In this document: piece after piece, positions 50,889 to 60,788 of the stretch
How the letters are laid out: every line of letters begins with the position of its first letter
How positions within the stretch are numbered: position 1 is the first letter of the stretch
NCBI GenBank assembly: GCA_021202515.1
Contig: JAJQCW010000057.1
Location: forward strand, 1-64,000
Direction: 5' to 3'
From: Clostridiales bacterium
GTDB taxonomy: Bacteria; Bacillota; Clostridia; Oscillospirales; Oscillospiraceae
DNA length: 64,000 nucleotides
Position numbers and translations under genes: made by a program
Notes under the pieces: model-generated
What the model was told of the DNA's origin: nothing
What the model saw: the letters and a program-made list of their open reading frames with translations, nothing else
Databases searched by the model: none

Positions 50889-53800
50889 GTGGAAGAGACA
50901 GTCAAAACCCTTCGCCTTGGTATCGACGTGGGTTCCACAACCGTCAAAGTGGTTGTCACCGACCCGGAAACCGGGAAAATGCTCCACGCACGCTATGTTC
51001 GGCACAACGCCAGGCAGCAGGAAACAGTAGAAAGTCTGCTTCGGGAGGCGGCGGGGCTTTTCCCTGCGGCGCAGTTCCGGGCGGCGGTCTGCGGCTCCGG
51101 CGGCAGGCCGATTGCGCAAAAGCTGGGTGTCCCGTACATACAGGAAGTGGTGGCCAACTCCGCCGCCGTCCGGGCGCTGTACCCCAATGTAAAAACCGCC
51201 GTGGAGCTGGGCGGACAGGACGCAAAGGTCGTGTTTTTCTACTACGACGAGCAAAAGGGCCAGCTCCAAACCTCGGATATGCGGATGAACGGCAGTTGTG
51301 CCGGTGGCACCGGCGCATTCATTGACGAGGTGGCGGCGTTGCTGAACGTGGAGCCGGAGCAGTTTGAAGTTCTGGCGGAGCAGGGCCGCACGGTTTACGA
51401 CATCTCCGGCAGGTGTGGCGTGTTCGCCAAGACGGACATTCAGCCGCTGCTCCTCTCTGGAGCCAGGAAGGAGGACATCGCCCTGTCCACCTTCCACGCC
51501 ATCGTGAAGCAGACCATCGGCGGACTGGCCCAGGGGTTGGAGCTGACAGCTCCTATCATTTTTGAAGGTGGTCCGCTGACCTTTCATCCCACTTTGATGC
51601 GGGTGTTTGTGGAGCGGCTGCATCTGTCGGAAAATGACGTTGTCCGCCCGGAGCATCCGGAGACCATCGTGGCCTACGGCACAGCCATCGCCATCGACCA
51701 GCTTTTCCCCAACGAGGGGGACACAGCCACCCTGGGGGAGCTGTTGGAACGGCTGGCGCAGTCAGAGGAAACCTCCAGCGCAGACGAGGACGTGCAGAAG
51801 CCCTTTTTCCCCTCTTGGGAGGCACAGCAGACCTTTCAGGCGCGGCATGACTGGGAGTTGAAAGACCTGTGTCAGCCAATGCCGGTGAACGGGGAGCTGC
51901 GGGTCTGGCTGGGCATCGACTCCGGCAGCACTACCTCCAAGTTTGTCCTGCTGGACGAGGAGGAGCGGGTCATTGACCGGTTCTACGCAAACAACAAAGG
52001 GGAGCCTTTGCTGGTGGTGCGGGACGGGCTGAACGCCCTCAAGCGGAAGTATGACGCACAGGGCACCAAGCTGACGGTTCTGGGCCTGGGCACCACCGGC
52101 TACGGTGAACAGCTATTGGCCCAGGCATTTGGCGCGGACTACCACACCGTTGAGACTGTGGCCCACGCGATGGGCTGCACCCAGTACTACCCGGAGGCCA
52201 CCTTCCTGTTGGACATCGGCGGCCAGGACATGAAGGCCATCTGGCTGGAGGACGGCATCATCACCAACATCATGCTGAACGAAGCCTGTTCCTCCGGGTG
52301 CGGCTCCTTTCTGGAAAATTTCGCGGTGAACCTGAATCTCCCCGTGGAGAAAATCGCAGAGGCGGCGTTCCGGTCAGAAGCCCCGGCCCATCTGGGCAGC
52401 CGCTGCACCGTGTTTATGAACAGCACCATCATCAACGAGCAGCGGCGGGGCAAAGGCCCGGATGACATTATGGCGGGGCTGTGCCGTTCCATCATTGAGA
52501 ACGTGTTCACCAAGGTGGTGCGCATCTCCAACACCGCCCAGTTGGGAGACTGCATTGTGGTGCAGGGCGGCACCTTCCGCAACCGGGCGGTGCTGCGGGC
52601 GCTGGAGGAATATCTGGGCGCGGAGGTGAAGCTGGCTCCCTACCCAGGCGAGATGGGGGCCATCGGCGCAGCCCTGGCGGTGAAGCGGCAGGTGGCGGAA
52701 TCCGGCTATGGTCACGGCAGCTCGTCCTCCTTCATCGGCTTTGACGCGGTGGAACGCTTCAACTACGAGACGCAGACCGGCGTTCCCTGTCTGGGCTGCG
52801 GTAACCGGTGCAATCGCACCATCGTTCGCTTCTCCACCGGAAAACAGTGGATCTCCGGCAACCGGTGCGAGAAGGGAGCGGCGGAGGCGCAGGACAGCTC
52901 CGCGCCGGAGAAACCGGCAAAGGAAAAACCGGCAGACCTGTTTGCGGAGCGGGAAAAACTGCTGTTTCAGGACTACCCTTATCAGCAGGCCGCCCCGGAT
53001 AAGGGGGAGGTCGTCGGCCTGCCCAGGGTGCTGGAGTTCTGGGACAGTATGCCCTTCTGGAGCACCTTCTTCCGGTCGCTGGGCTATCAGGTGAAATTCT
53101 CCCACAAAAGTTCCCGCAAACTGTATGAGCAGGGGCTGCAATATGTGGCCTCCGATACGGTCTGTTTCCCGGCCAAGCTGGTACACGGCCACATCATGGA
53201 CTTGGCGCAGGCGGGGGTTGACTGCATCTTTTTTCCCTATGTGATGCACATGCCCCCGGAGGGGGTGGACAAGCTCAGCCCCTATGTCTGCTCCGTCCTC
53301 CAGGGCTACCCTATGGTGGTACGGAACTCCCAGGACCCGGCGCGGGGCGGGAAGGTCGTCTTTGACACCCCTGTCTTTCACTGGTTCGCGGAGAAGGACC
53401 GGAAGAAGCAGATTTGCCGCTACGCGGTGGAGACGTTGGGCGTCACCAAAGGGGAGGCGGAGTCCGCCTTCCGGGACGGCGAACAGGCGCTGTGCACCTT
53501 CCGCAATGCCCTGACCGGGCGGGGCGAGGAAGTGCTGCGCCAGGTGCATGAAAACGGCTCCTATGCGGTGGTGCTGGCAGGGCGTCCCTACCACACCGAC
53601 CCCTTCATCTGCCACGACATCTTCAAGCGGTTCGAGGAGCGGGGCGTGCCGGTGCTGACCGTGGACAGCCTGCCCCATCTCAGCGAGCAGGATTTGAAAA
53701 ACACCACCATTGAAATCACCAACAACTTCCACACCCGGATGCTGGAGGGCGCGATGGTGGCGGCGAAAGACCCGGCGCTGGAGTACGTGCAGATCGTCAG

Positions 53801-55250
53801 CTTCGGCTGCGGCCACGACGCCATTTTGTCTGACGAGATCAGCCGTATTCTTACCGAGAGCGGGGGCAAGTCCCCGCTGATCCTCAAGGTGGACGAGAGC
53901 GACGCCACCGGCTCCCTGGGAATCCGCATCCAGTCCTTCCTGGAGACCATTGAAATCAAGCGGCGGGACGCCCGACTGCGGGAGAATATGCTGCACTGGT
54001 ATAAAGAGTTGCCCGAACCCAGCCCGACCAAATTCTACAAGCAGGACAAGAAAACCCGCACCATCCTGGTCCCCAATATTTCCAAAGAGGTGTCCGTCCT
54101 GCTCTCCGCCATCATGGAGAAGGAGCATTATAAGGTTCAGACGCTGCCCATCGGCGGACGGGAGCAAATCGCGCTGGGCAAGAAGTATGTCCACAACGAC
54201 ATCTGTTTCCCCTGCCAGATGGTGATCGGGGAGCTTATCAGCGCCTTGCAGGAGGGACACTACCGGCAGGACGAAGTGGCCGTGGCGATGGTGAAGTTCC
54301 AGTGCGACTGCCGGATGTCCCACTATGCGGGGCTGCTGCGCAAGGGCCTGGACAGAGCTGGGTTCACGGAGGTCCCCATCGTCACCACGGACATGGGCGA
54401 CACAAAGGAGATGCACCCCGGCGTAGCCGTCCTTGGGGTCAGCGCGGTCTGGGAGGCAGTCTGGACGTTTCTGATGCTGGACATCCTCACCGACCTGTGC
54501 CGGAAGATACGTCCCTATGAGCTGCATCCCGGCGAGACGGACGAGGTTTATCAGGACTGCGTCGCGCAGATCGCAGAAGGCATCCGCGGCGGCGTAGGCA
54601 GCGCCCGGCGTGCTTTTGCCCACTGTATCGACCAGATGGGGCAGATCCCCTATGACCGGAGCCACCTGAAGCCAAAGGTGTTCGTCACCGGCGAGCTGCT
54701 GGTGACCTACCACCCAGGCTCCAACTTCAACATCGAGCGGTATTTGGAGGCCAACGGCATGGAGACGGCCTTTCCCAGAATCACCGACCAGCTACGAAAG
54801 GATTTCCGGGCGACGGAGTGTGAAATCAAGGACTACCACGCCAACATCCCGCCCTATCCCCAACTGGTGGAGGGCCTGTTTGACTATGTGCAAAGGCAGT
54901 TGGAGAAGGTCGCCGTCCGGCACCCGCTCTATGAATACGCCAAAAAGCCTAAGGAGCTGTATCAGGAGGTCAACGACATCATCCCGGAGACGCTGAGCTG
55001 CGGCGAGGGCTGGCTGATGGCGGCGGAAATCGCCCACAACGCCAAAGAGGGCGTCAAATCCTTCATCATTTTGCAGCCCTTTGGCTGCCTGCCCAACCAT
55101 GTCTGTGGCCGGGGCGTCATCAAGCGGCTCAAGGAGGAGTATCCAGGCATCTCCATCCTGCCGCTGGATTTGGACCCGGACACCAGCTATGCCAACGTGG
55201 AGAACCGTCTGCAAATGCTCATCATGAATCATGGGGCGCAGGGAGCGTAG
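50889..55250 (+). CDS. Two-activase acyl-CoA dehydratase/reductase-type protein, candidate plasmalogen synthase (PlsA/PlsR-like fusion)
   Basis: A 1453-residue cytosolic iron-sulfur protein. Two ASKHA-fold activase domains (about residues 5-265 and 335-600) have GIDVGSTTVKVV and GIDSGSTTSKFV phosphate loops. Cluster-type cysteines lie in NGSCAGGTG and CSSGCGSF. A CLGCGNRC motif follows near 634, then a DUF2229 region (VASDTVCFPAK near 753) and a C-terminal hydroxyacyl-CoA-dehydratase-like part (NDICFPCQ near 1102, QCDCRMSHY near 1138). Start GTG with AGGAAGGA upstream. Proteins of this class couple ATP use to low-potential electron transfer. In Clostridium perfringens the related plsA/plsR operon makes plasmalogens, and the flanking acyltransferases fit that role. 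A hydroxyacyl-CoA dehydratase activase is the alternative. Confidence 0.8.
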   Translation: MEETVKTLRLGIDVGSTTVKVVVTDPETGKMLHARYVRHNARQQETVESLLREAAGLFPAAQFRAAVCGSGGRPIAQKLGVPYIQEVVANSAAVRALYPNVKTAVELGGQDAKVVFFYYDEQKGQLQTSDMRMNGSCAGGTGAFIDEVAALLNVEPEQFEVLAEQGRTVYDISGRCGVFAKTDIQPLLLSGARKEDIALSTFHAIVKQTIGGLAQGLELTAPIIFEGGPLTFHPTLMRVFVERLHLSENDVVRPEHPETIVAYGTAIAIDQLFPNEGDTATLGELLERLAQSEETSSADEDVQKPFFPSWEAQQTFQARHDWELKDLCQPMPVNGELRVWLGIDSGSTTSKFVLLDEEERVIDRFYANNKGEPLLVVRDGLNALKRKYDAQGTKLTVLGLGTTGYGEQLLAQAFGADYHTVETVAHAMGCTQYYPEATFLLDIGGQDMKAIWLEDGIITNIMLNEACSSGCGSFLENFAVNLNLPVEKIAEAAFRSEAPAHLGSRCTVFMNSTIINEQRRGKGPDDIMAGLCRSIIENVFTKVVRISNTAQLGDCIVVQGGTFRNRAVLRALEEYLGAEVKLAPYPGEMGAIGAALAVKRQVAESGYGHGSSSSFIGFDAVERFNYETQTGVPCLGCGNRCNRTIVRFSTGKQWISGNRCEKGAAEAQDSSAPEKPAKEKPADLFAEREKLLFQDYPYQQAAPDKGEVVGLPRVLEFWDSMPFWSTFFRSLGYQVKFSHKSSRKLYEQGLQYVASDTVCFPAKLVHGHIMDLAQAGVDCIFFPYVMHMPPEGVDKLSPYVCSVLQGYPMVVRNSQDPARGGKVVFDTPVFHWFAEKDRKKQICRYAVETLGVTKGEAESAFRDGEQALCTFRNALTGRGEEVLRQVHENGSYAVVLAGRPYHTDPFICHDIFKRFEERGVPVLTVDSLPHLSEQDLKNTTIEITNNFHTRMLEGAMVAAKDPALEYVQIVSFGCGHDAILSDEISRILTESGGKSPLILKVDESDATGSLGIRIQSFLETIEIKRRDARLRENMLHWYKELPEPSPTKFYKQDKKTRTILVPNISKEVSVLLSAIMEKEHYKVQTLPIGGREQIALGKKYVHNDICFPCQMVIGELISALQEGHYRQDEVAVAMVKFQCDCRMSHYAGLLRKGLDRAGFTEVPIVTTDMGDTKEMHPGVAVLGVSAVWEAVWTFLMLDILTDLCRKIRPYELHPGETDEVYQDCVAQIAEGIRGGVGSARRAFAHCIDQMGQIPYDRSHLKPKVFVTGELLVTYHPGSNFNIERYLEANGMETAFPRITDQLRKDFRATECEIKDYHANIPPYPQLVEGLFDYVQRQLEKVAVRHPLYEYAKKPKELYQEVNDIIPETLSCGEGWLMAAEIAHNAKEGVKSFIILQPFGCLPNHVCGRGVIKRLKEEYPGISILPLDLDPDTSYANVENRLQMLIMNHGAQGA

Positions 55251-55330
55251 CGCAGGGAGAAGCGCAGCTTCGGAAGTACCCCTTGAGGGTAGAAGTGCCT
55301 CTTGAGGGTAGAGCAGGCCGCCGCCAGTTG
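55241..55330. repeat. Short repeat array overlapping the stop of the activase gene
   Basis: GGGAGCGTAG, CGCAGGGAGAAGCGCAGC, TTCGGAAGTACC, CCTTGAGGGTAGAAGTGCC and TCTTGAGGGTAG run in succession. Elements are shared with the GT8 gene at 49003-49077. The TAG stop of the activase gene lies within it. Confidence 0.6.
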
Positions 55331-55370
55331 AGGAGGGAACGTCCCTTCTGGTCCTTACACCAAGGTAAAA

Positions 55371-55415
55371 CGAACGAGCGAGAACTTTCTACAGGGAAGT
55401 CCTCGCTCGTTTTTT
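55371..55415 (+). terminator. Terminator of the GT8-activase operon
   Basis: AACGAGCGAG (55373-55382) pairs with CTCGCTCGTT (55402-55411), followed by TTTTTT on the plus strand. It separates the operon from the convergent acyltransferase. Confidence 0.85.
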
Positions 55416-55422
55416 GGCTCTC

Positions 55423-56229
55423 TTATTTGTCCATTGTCCCGTTTTCCTCCGCCGCCGGACGGTACTCCACATACACATAGGTACTCTGCTCGCTCCGCTT
55501 CTGCATACAGGCGTAAACCTGAGCCCGCAGCGCTTCCTTTTGCGCCTGGGGCGAGAGGTTGGCGTCAGCGTAAAATGGGCCGTCCAGATATACGGTAGTT
55601 CTCGGCTTTTTCGAGAACCTTCGGCGCTGGTAAGTGGTGGTCATGCAAAAGGCCGGGACCTCGTTTTTGACTACGTAGTCGAATGAGGTGGCAGGGTACG
55701 GCCTGATTTGGGTGCAGTACGGCCAGACGTGCTGTTCCGGGTAAACGACGACGCAGTTGTTTTCCCGCAGCCGCTGGCGGACCGCGCCGAGGAATTTTTT
55801 CATCTGCCGGAAGTCCGCTGGAATCGGCAGCGCGCCCATCCACGGCAGCAGCGCGCCAATGACCGGAATCCCCAGGTTGGCAGGGCTTGCAATCGTGTAG
55901 CACCGTTTGGGGGCGCATACCAGGCCGGGGACAAACACATCTCCGATGGGCTGCGTGTGGTTGCCATAGACCACTGCGCCGGTAGTGCGATAGTCCTTCA
56001 TGTCAACGGCCCTGACGATTTTCAGGTGGAGGACGAGCTTCCCGTAGAGCAGCGCGAACAGGTAGCCGATGGCGTACAAAACTGGCCGGGCGAATCTGGC
56101 CCCTTTGCTCTCCCGTATCCAGACATAATCATCTGGCAAAGTGTGCTCCTGGTCGGAGCTTTCTACGAAGTCGTCCTGGAGCGTTTTGTAATATCGGATT
56201 TGTTTCTTAGACGGCATTTCTGTTTTCAT
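55423..56229 (-). CDS. 1-acyl-glycerol-3-phosphate acyltransferase family protein
   Basis: A 268-residue PlsC-type acyltransferase with one hydrophobic segment near residues 50-70. The catalytic motif reads GNHTQPIGD (HX4-type with H near 91), followed by a PANLG segment and PEQHVW near 165 in place of PEGTR. It converges with the plasmalogen-type operon, and its PEQxxW motif matches that of the operon's own acyltransferase (PEQEMW). The ATG at 56229 has AAAGGA 5 nt upstream and is preferred over the longer frame. An AT-rich tract on the minus strand (TATACT near 56314) may contain its promoter. Confidence 0.82.
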   Translation of the reverse strand: MKTEMPSKKQIRYYKTLQDDFVESSDQEHTLPDDYVWIRESKGARFARPVLYAIGYLFALLYGKLVLHLKIVRAVDMKDYRTTGAVVYGNHTQPIGDVFVPGLVCAPKRCYTIASPANLGIPVIGALLPWMGALPIPADFRQMKKFLGAVRQRLRENNCVVVYPEQHVWPYCTQIRPYPATSFDYVVKNEVPAFCMTTTYQRRRFSKKPRTTVYLDGPFYADANLSPQAQKEALRAQVYACMQKRSEQSTYVYVEYRPAAEENGTMDK

Positions 56230-56697
56230 CTCGGTCCTTTCCAAAGGGAGTTCAGTGATGGCGAAATTGGAAAGGCTCAAAAGCGAGTCTCCTCCTGGCT
56301 TGCTGTTCGTCTGAGTATAGTATATCACAAGCAGCGGTCATTTGGTGAACCGGAGCAGATTTTTTCATCTATATTATAATCTTCATGAGCTTCCCGTCCA
56401 ATATCAGTGTGCCTGAACGGTCAGCGGCCAAAGAGTTGTGCGTACCGTTCCCTGACCGCTGCATTGCAATTGAAAATGGGAAATTCTACAGGACAGTGGA
56501 AAAGTTACCCCTGCCAAAACGCGCCCCAAAATGAAAAAACGGGGGATGTCCCTCGAAAAAAATCGGAGAAAAGCAAATTTTCCTGGGCATTCTTTGAAAT
56601 TCCCCCTTTTTTCTTGGCGCAGTTTATGGTATAATGCCCCCTGTATGAATACCCCTCTCTTTCTCAAGAGGGATCAAGATAGAAAGGAACATCACTT
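56230..56697. other. Intergenic region between acyltransferase and secA
   Basis: Contains the divergent promoters. A hairpin CGGTCAG/CTGACCG (56418-56424 with 56452-56458) may end or attenuate a transcript. Short open frames here lack ribosome sites and were not called. An extended -10 for secA lies near its right end. Confidence 0.5.
56627..56635 (+). promoter_or_regulatory. Extended -10 promoter of secA
   Basis: TGGTATAAT gives a TGn-TATAAT extended -10; the -35 region is T-rich and weak. The ATG is about 60 bp downstream. Confidence 0.6.
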
Positions 56698-59640
56698 ATG
56701 GGTGTGCTTAAAACATTGTTTGGCAGCAATTCCAAGCGGGAGGTCAAGAAGATCCTCCCCATTGTGGATAAAATCGAATCCATGGCCGACGAGTACAAGG
56801 CCCTCAGCGACGCGGAGCTGCGGGCCAAGACCGACGAGTTCAAGGCACGTCTTGCCGACGGCGAAACGCTGGACGAGCTTCTCCCGGAGGCGTTTGCCAC
56901 CTGCCGGGAGGCGGCGGACCGCGTGCTGGGTCTGCGGCCCTACCGGGTGCAGCTCATCGGCGGCATCATCCTCCATCAGGGCCGTATCGCCGAGATGAAA
57001 ACCGGTGAAGGCAAGACCCTGGTGGCCACCCTGCCCGCTTACCTGAACGCGCTGGCCGGGAACGGCGTCCATATCGTCACCGTCAACGACTACCTGGCCA
57101 AGCGCGACTCCGAGTGGATGGGCAAGGTCTACCGGTTCCTGGGCCTGAATGTGGGCCTCATCGTCCACGGCCTGACCAAAAAGGAGCGCCAGGACGCCTA
57201 TGCCGCCGACATCACCTATGGCACCAACAACGAGATCGGTTTCGATTACCTGCGGGACAACATGGCGGTCTATGACCGGGACGTGGTGCAGCGTCACCTG
57301 TCCTTCGCCATCGTGGACGAGGTGGACTCCATCCTCATCGACGAGGCCCGTACCCCCCTCATCATCTCCGGCAGGGGCGAGGAATCCACCCAGCTCTACC
57401 AGCAGGCGGACCTGTTCGCCAAGAGCCTGGACTGCTACACCATCGCTGAGACTGAGGACAAGGAAATCGACGAGACCGTCGAGCAGAATTACGACTACGT
57501 GGTGGAGGAAAAGCGCAAGACCGCTACCCTGACCGCCCGCGGCATCGCCAAGGCGGAACAGTTCTTCCATGTGGACAACCTGGCCGACGAGGACAACACC
57601 ACCCTGAACCACCACATCAACCAGGCCATCCGCGCCCGGGGCGTGATGAAGAAGGACATCGACTATGTGGTGAAGGACAACCAGATCATCATCGTGGACG
57701 AGTTCACCGGCCGACTGATGTTTGGCCGCCGGTTCAACGAGGGCCTGCACCAGGCCATCGAAGCCAAGGAAGCCGTCAAGGTTCAGAACGAGTCCAAGAC
57801 CCTGGCCACCATCACCTTTCAGAACTTCTTCCGGCTGTACGACAAGCTCTCCGGCATGACCGGCACCGCCATGACCGAGGAGGACGAGTTCAGCTCCATC
57901 TACAACCTGGACATCGTGGAGATCCCCACCAACAAGCCCGTCATCCGCAAGGACAACCCCGACGTGGTTTACAAGACCGAGGAGGGCAAGTACCGCGCCA
58001 TCGTCGCCCAGATTCAGGAGTGCTATGACCGCAGCCAGCCCGTGCTGGTGGGTACCGTCTCCATCGAGAAGTCCGAGCACCTGTCCAAGCTGCTGCGCAA
58101 GGCGGGCATCCCCCACAACGTCCTCAACGCCAAGAACCACGAGAAGGAAGCCGAGATCATCGCTCAGGCCGGCAAGCTGAAAACCGTCACCGTGGCCACC
58201 AACATGGCTGGCCGTGGTACGGATATCATGCTGGGCGGCAACGCCGAGTACCTGGCCAAGGCCGACCTGCGCCGGGCCGGTTACAACGGCGAGGTCATCG
58301 CCGAGGCCACCGGCTACGCCGACACCAACAACGAGGACGTGCTGGCCGCCCGAAAGATGTTCGTGGAGAGCCAGGCCAAGTATAAGGCTGAGATCGCGGA
58401 TGAGGCCCAGCAGGTTTGCGACGTGGGCGGCCTGTTCATCCTGGGCACCGAGCGCCACGAGGCCCGTCGTATCGACAACCAGCTCCGTGGTCGTTCCGGT
58501 CGTCAGGGCGACCCCGGCGAGAGCCGCTTCTTCCTGTCTCTGGAGGACGACATCCTCCGTCTCTTTGGGTCTGATAAGATCCAGAAGATGATGGACAACC
58601 TGAACATCGACGAGGACACCCCCATCGACGCGAAAATGCTGTCCAACGCCATCGAAAAGGCCCAGATGAAGGTGGAGTCCCGGAACTTCCAGACCCGTAA
58701 GAACGTGCTGGACTACGATGACGTGATGAACACCCAGCGGGAGGTCATCTACGCCGACCGGCGCAAGGTGCTGGCCGGGGAGAACATGAAGGACAGCATC
58801 CTGGAGATGATCTCCGCCAGCATCACCAACGCCATCAACGCCAAGGTGGGCGAGCAGCACCACCTGACCGTGGAGGACTTCCAGGACGCCATCGAGAAAT
58901 ACCGCGCCATGTTCCTGACGGCGGACGAGCTGAACTACACCGAGGAGGAAATGGCCCAGAAGACCCCGGAGGAGTTGATCGAGGCGGTCAAGGCCCGCGC
59001 GCTGGACATCTACGCCCAGAAAGAGGCCATTGTCAACGAGAAGATGCCCGGCGACGGCGGTATGCGGGAGGCCGAGCGCGTCATCCTGCTGGGCGTCGTG
59101 GACGAGTACTGGATGGAACACCTGGACGCCATGGACGACCTGAAGCAGAGCATCCGGCTCCGGGCCTACGGCCAGGAGGACCCGGTGGTCGCCTTCAAGA
59201 AGGCTGGCTTCGAGGCCTTTGAACTGATGATGGACGAGATCCGGGAGGAGACGGTGCGCCGCCTGTACCTGTTCCGGCTGCGGGAGCGCTCCCTCCAGCG
59301 GCGGGCGGTGGCCCGTGTCACCTCCGAGGGCCGCGGTTACACCAACGCCGCCACTGACCCCCGTACCCAGAACATCCAGACCCGCGGCGTGGCCCGCCGT
59401 CAGGCGGCTCCCACCGATGCGGAGCACGGCAAGGTGGACAAAGTCGCCGCCAACGAGTCCGAAAAGCCCAAGCGGATGCCCATCGTGAAGGGCGCCAAGG
59501 TGGGTCCCAACGACCCCTGCCCCTGCGGTTCCGGCCTGAAGTTCAAGAAGTGCCACGGCAAAAACGGCGCTAAGCGCTACATCCCCGACGAGGTGGACGA
59601 GGCCGCCCAGGAGGCCGTCAGCGAGAACAAGGAAGCCTGA
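56698..59640 (+). CDS. secA: Protein translocase ATPase SecA
   Basis: A 980-residue motor that pushes preproteins through SecYEG. The Walker A MKTGEGKT is at residues 100-107 and the DEAD-type [14 protein letters not shown] near 207. Helicase motif [13 protein letters not shown] is near 500 and [13 protein letters not shown] near 598. The C-terminus has the zinc-binding SEC-C motif ([17 protein letters not shown]). It is longer than the Bacillus protein (about 840), partly from an insertion near residues 515-570, seen in other Clostridia. AAAGGA lies 9 nt before the ATG. It is apparently monocistronic. Confidence 0.98.
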   Translation: MGVLKTLFGSNSKREVKKILPIVDKIESMADEYKALSDAELRAKTDEFKARLADGETLDELLPEAFATCREAADRVLGLRPYRVQLIGGIILHQGRIAEMKTGEGKTLVATLPAYLNALAGNGVHIVTVNDYLAKRDSEWMGKVYRFLGLNVGLIVHGLTKKERQDAYAADITYGTNNEIGFDYLRDNMAVYDRDVVQRHLSFAIVDEVDSILIDEARTPLIISGRGEESTQLYQQADLFAKSLDCYTIAETEDKEIDETVEQNYDYVVEEKRKTATLTARGIAKAEQFFHVDNLADEDNTTLNHHINQAIRARGVMKKDIDYVVKDNQIIIVDEFTGRLMFGRRFNEGLHQAIEAKEAVKVQNESKTLATITFQNFFRLYDKLSGMTGTAMTEEDEFSSIYNLDIVEIPTNKPVIRKDNPDVVYKTEEGKYRAIVAQIQECYDRSQPVLVGTVSIEKSEHLSKLLRKAGIPHNVLNAKNHEKEAEIIAQAGKLKTVTVATNMAGRGTDIMLGGNAEYLAKADLRRAGYNGEVIAEATGYADTNNEDVLAARKMFVESQAKYKAEIADEAQQVCDVGGLFILGTERHEARRIDNQLRGRSGRQGDPGESRFFLSLEDDILRLFGSDKIQKMMDNLNIDEDTPIDAKMLSNAIEKAQMKVESRNFQTRKNVLDYDDVMNTQREVIYADRRKVLAGENMKDSILEMISASITNAINAKVGEQHHLTVEDFQDAIEKYRAMFLTADELNYTEEEMAQKTPEELIEAVKARALDIYAQKEAIVNEKMPGDGGMREAERVILLGVVDEYWMEHLDAMDDLKQSIRLRAYGQEDPVVAFKKAGFEAFELMMDEIREETVRRLYLFRLRERSLQRRAVARVTSEGRGYTNAATDPRTQNIQTRGVARRQAAPTDAEHGKVDKVAANESEKPKRMPIVKGAKVGPNDPCPCGSGLKFKKCHGKNGAKRYIPDEVDEAAQEAVSENKEA

Positions 59641-59709
59641 GAACGGCGCCTGGTTGTCCCTTCGGATGTTTCTTCTATGAGTAAGCTGGCCAGTTTCTGA
59701 GTACTGTTA

Positions 59710-59880
59710 TTCAAAAAATTAGCAATTAGCAATGTGCAGTGTGCAATGATATGGAAACCCAATCATCTTCTATCGCCTTGCGGCGAGGGGGGCGAACTGT
59801 TTTCCAAACCGTTCCTGTGAGGACTGCGGCTGAAACCCCAGTCATTGCACATTGCGAATTGCACATTGCACATTGACCAA
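59710..59880. repeat. Family A repeat, inverted pair
   Basis: AATTAGCAATTAGCAATGTG at about 59717-59750 is mirrored by CATTGCGAATTGCACATTGC at about 59845-59878. The interior has TCGCCTTGCGGCGAG. No gene is seen between secA and pgeF. Confidence 0.75.
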
Positions 59881-59942
59881 AGCCAATTTTTTCAGCCGCA
59901 GGCGGTTTGTCTGCGGCTGTCTTTTACGCGGAAGGAGACGCG

Positions 59943-60758
59943 ATGTATTTTATCCACAGACAGGGGGAAGCCGGTCCCGATTGGCTCAGCGCGGAGGGCC
60001 TCACCGACGAGGGCGCGACCCACGGCTTCTCCACCCGGCTGGGCGGGGTCAGCGAAGGACACCTCGCCAGCCTGAACCTGGGCATTGCCCGCGGGGACGA
60101 CCCGGCCAACGTCCGGGAGAACTACCGCCGCTTCTGCGGCGCGCTGGGCGCTCGAATGGACAAAATGGTCTTTTCCCACCAGGTCCACGGGGACGAGATC
60201 CGGGTCTGCACCCTGGCGGACGCAGGAAAAGGGCTGGACCGCCCCCGGGACTACGAGGCCGACGGGCTGGTGACGGACGTCCCCGGCCTGCCGCTGATGA
60301 TTTTCTCCGCCGACTGCATCCCCATCCTGTTCTATGACCCGGCGCGCCGGGTGGTGGGGGCCTGCCACGCCGGTTGGCGGGGCACCGCCCTGGGTATCGC
60401 CGGGAAAACCGTGCGGACCATGGCGGCGGTCTACGGCTGCCGCCCGGCGGACATTCGCTGCGCCATTGGGCCGGGTATCTCCCGCTGCTGCTTCGAGACC
60501 CACGGCGATGTGCCCCAGGCCATGGAGCGGGCCATAGGCGCGGCGGCTGCGGCCCCGTTCATCGACCTGCTGCCGGGCGGCAAGTTTCGGGTGGATTTGA
60601 AGGGGATCAATGGTTACTGGCTTGAAAAAGCCGGGGTTTTGCCGGAAAAAATCGTTATTTCTGACGATTGCACCTCCTGTCATCCTGATATATACTGGAG
60701 CCATAGGCACACCGGCCCTGCACGGGGGTCGATGGCTGCCATCATTCAACTGTTGTAA
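59943..60758 (+). CDS. pgeF: Peptidoglycan editing factor PgeF (laccase-domain purine nucleoside-type enzyme)
   Basis: A 271-residue protein of the DUF152/laccase-domain family. The metal-binding motifs are present: SHQVHGDEI near residue 72, SADCIPI near 122, HAGWRGT near 142. In E. coli YfiH/PgeF edits misincorporated peptidoglycan precursors, and family members also act as purine nucleoside enzymes, so the in vivo role here is open. The ATG at 59943 has AAGGAG 5 nt upstream. A binding-lipoprotein gene follows after 30 bp, likely co-transcribed. Confidence 0.88.
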   Translation: MYFIHRQGEAGPDWLSAEGLTDEGATHGFSTRLGGVSEGHLASLNLGIARGDDPANVRENYRRFCGALGARMDKMVFSHQVHGDEIRVCTLADAGKGLDRPRDYEADGLVTDVPGLPLMIFSADCIPILFYDPARRVVGACHAGWRGTALGIAGKTVRTMAAVYGCRPADIRCAIGPGISRCCFETHGDVPQAMERAIGAAAAAPFIDLLPGGKFRVDLKGINGYWLEKAGVLPEKIVISDDCTSCHPDIYWSHRHTGPARGSMAAIIQLL

Positions 60759-60788
60759 GCATTTCTTCCCTGCGTTGAGGTTTCTCCC

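Noticed and set aside
56407..56634. 75-codon plus-strand frame before secA
   Set aside because: No ribosome site, no family resemblance, and it runs into the secA promoter.
56692..59556. Long minus-strand open frame opposite secA
   Set aside because: Antisense shadow of a clear SecA gene; composition Gly/Leu/Val/His-rich with no domain.
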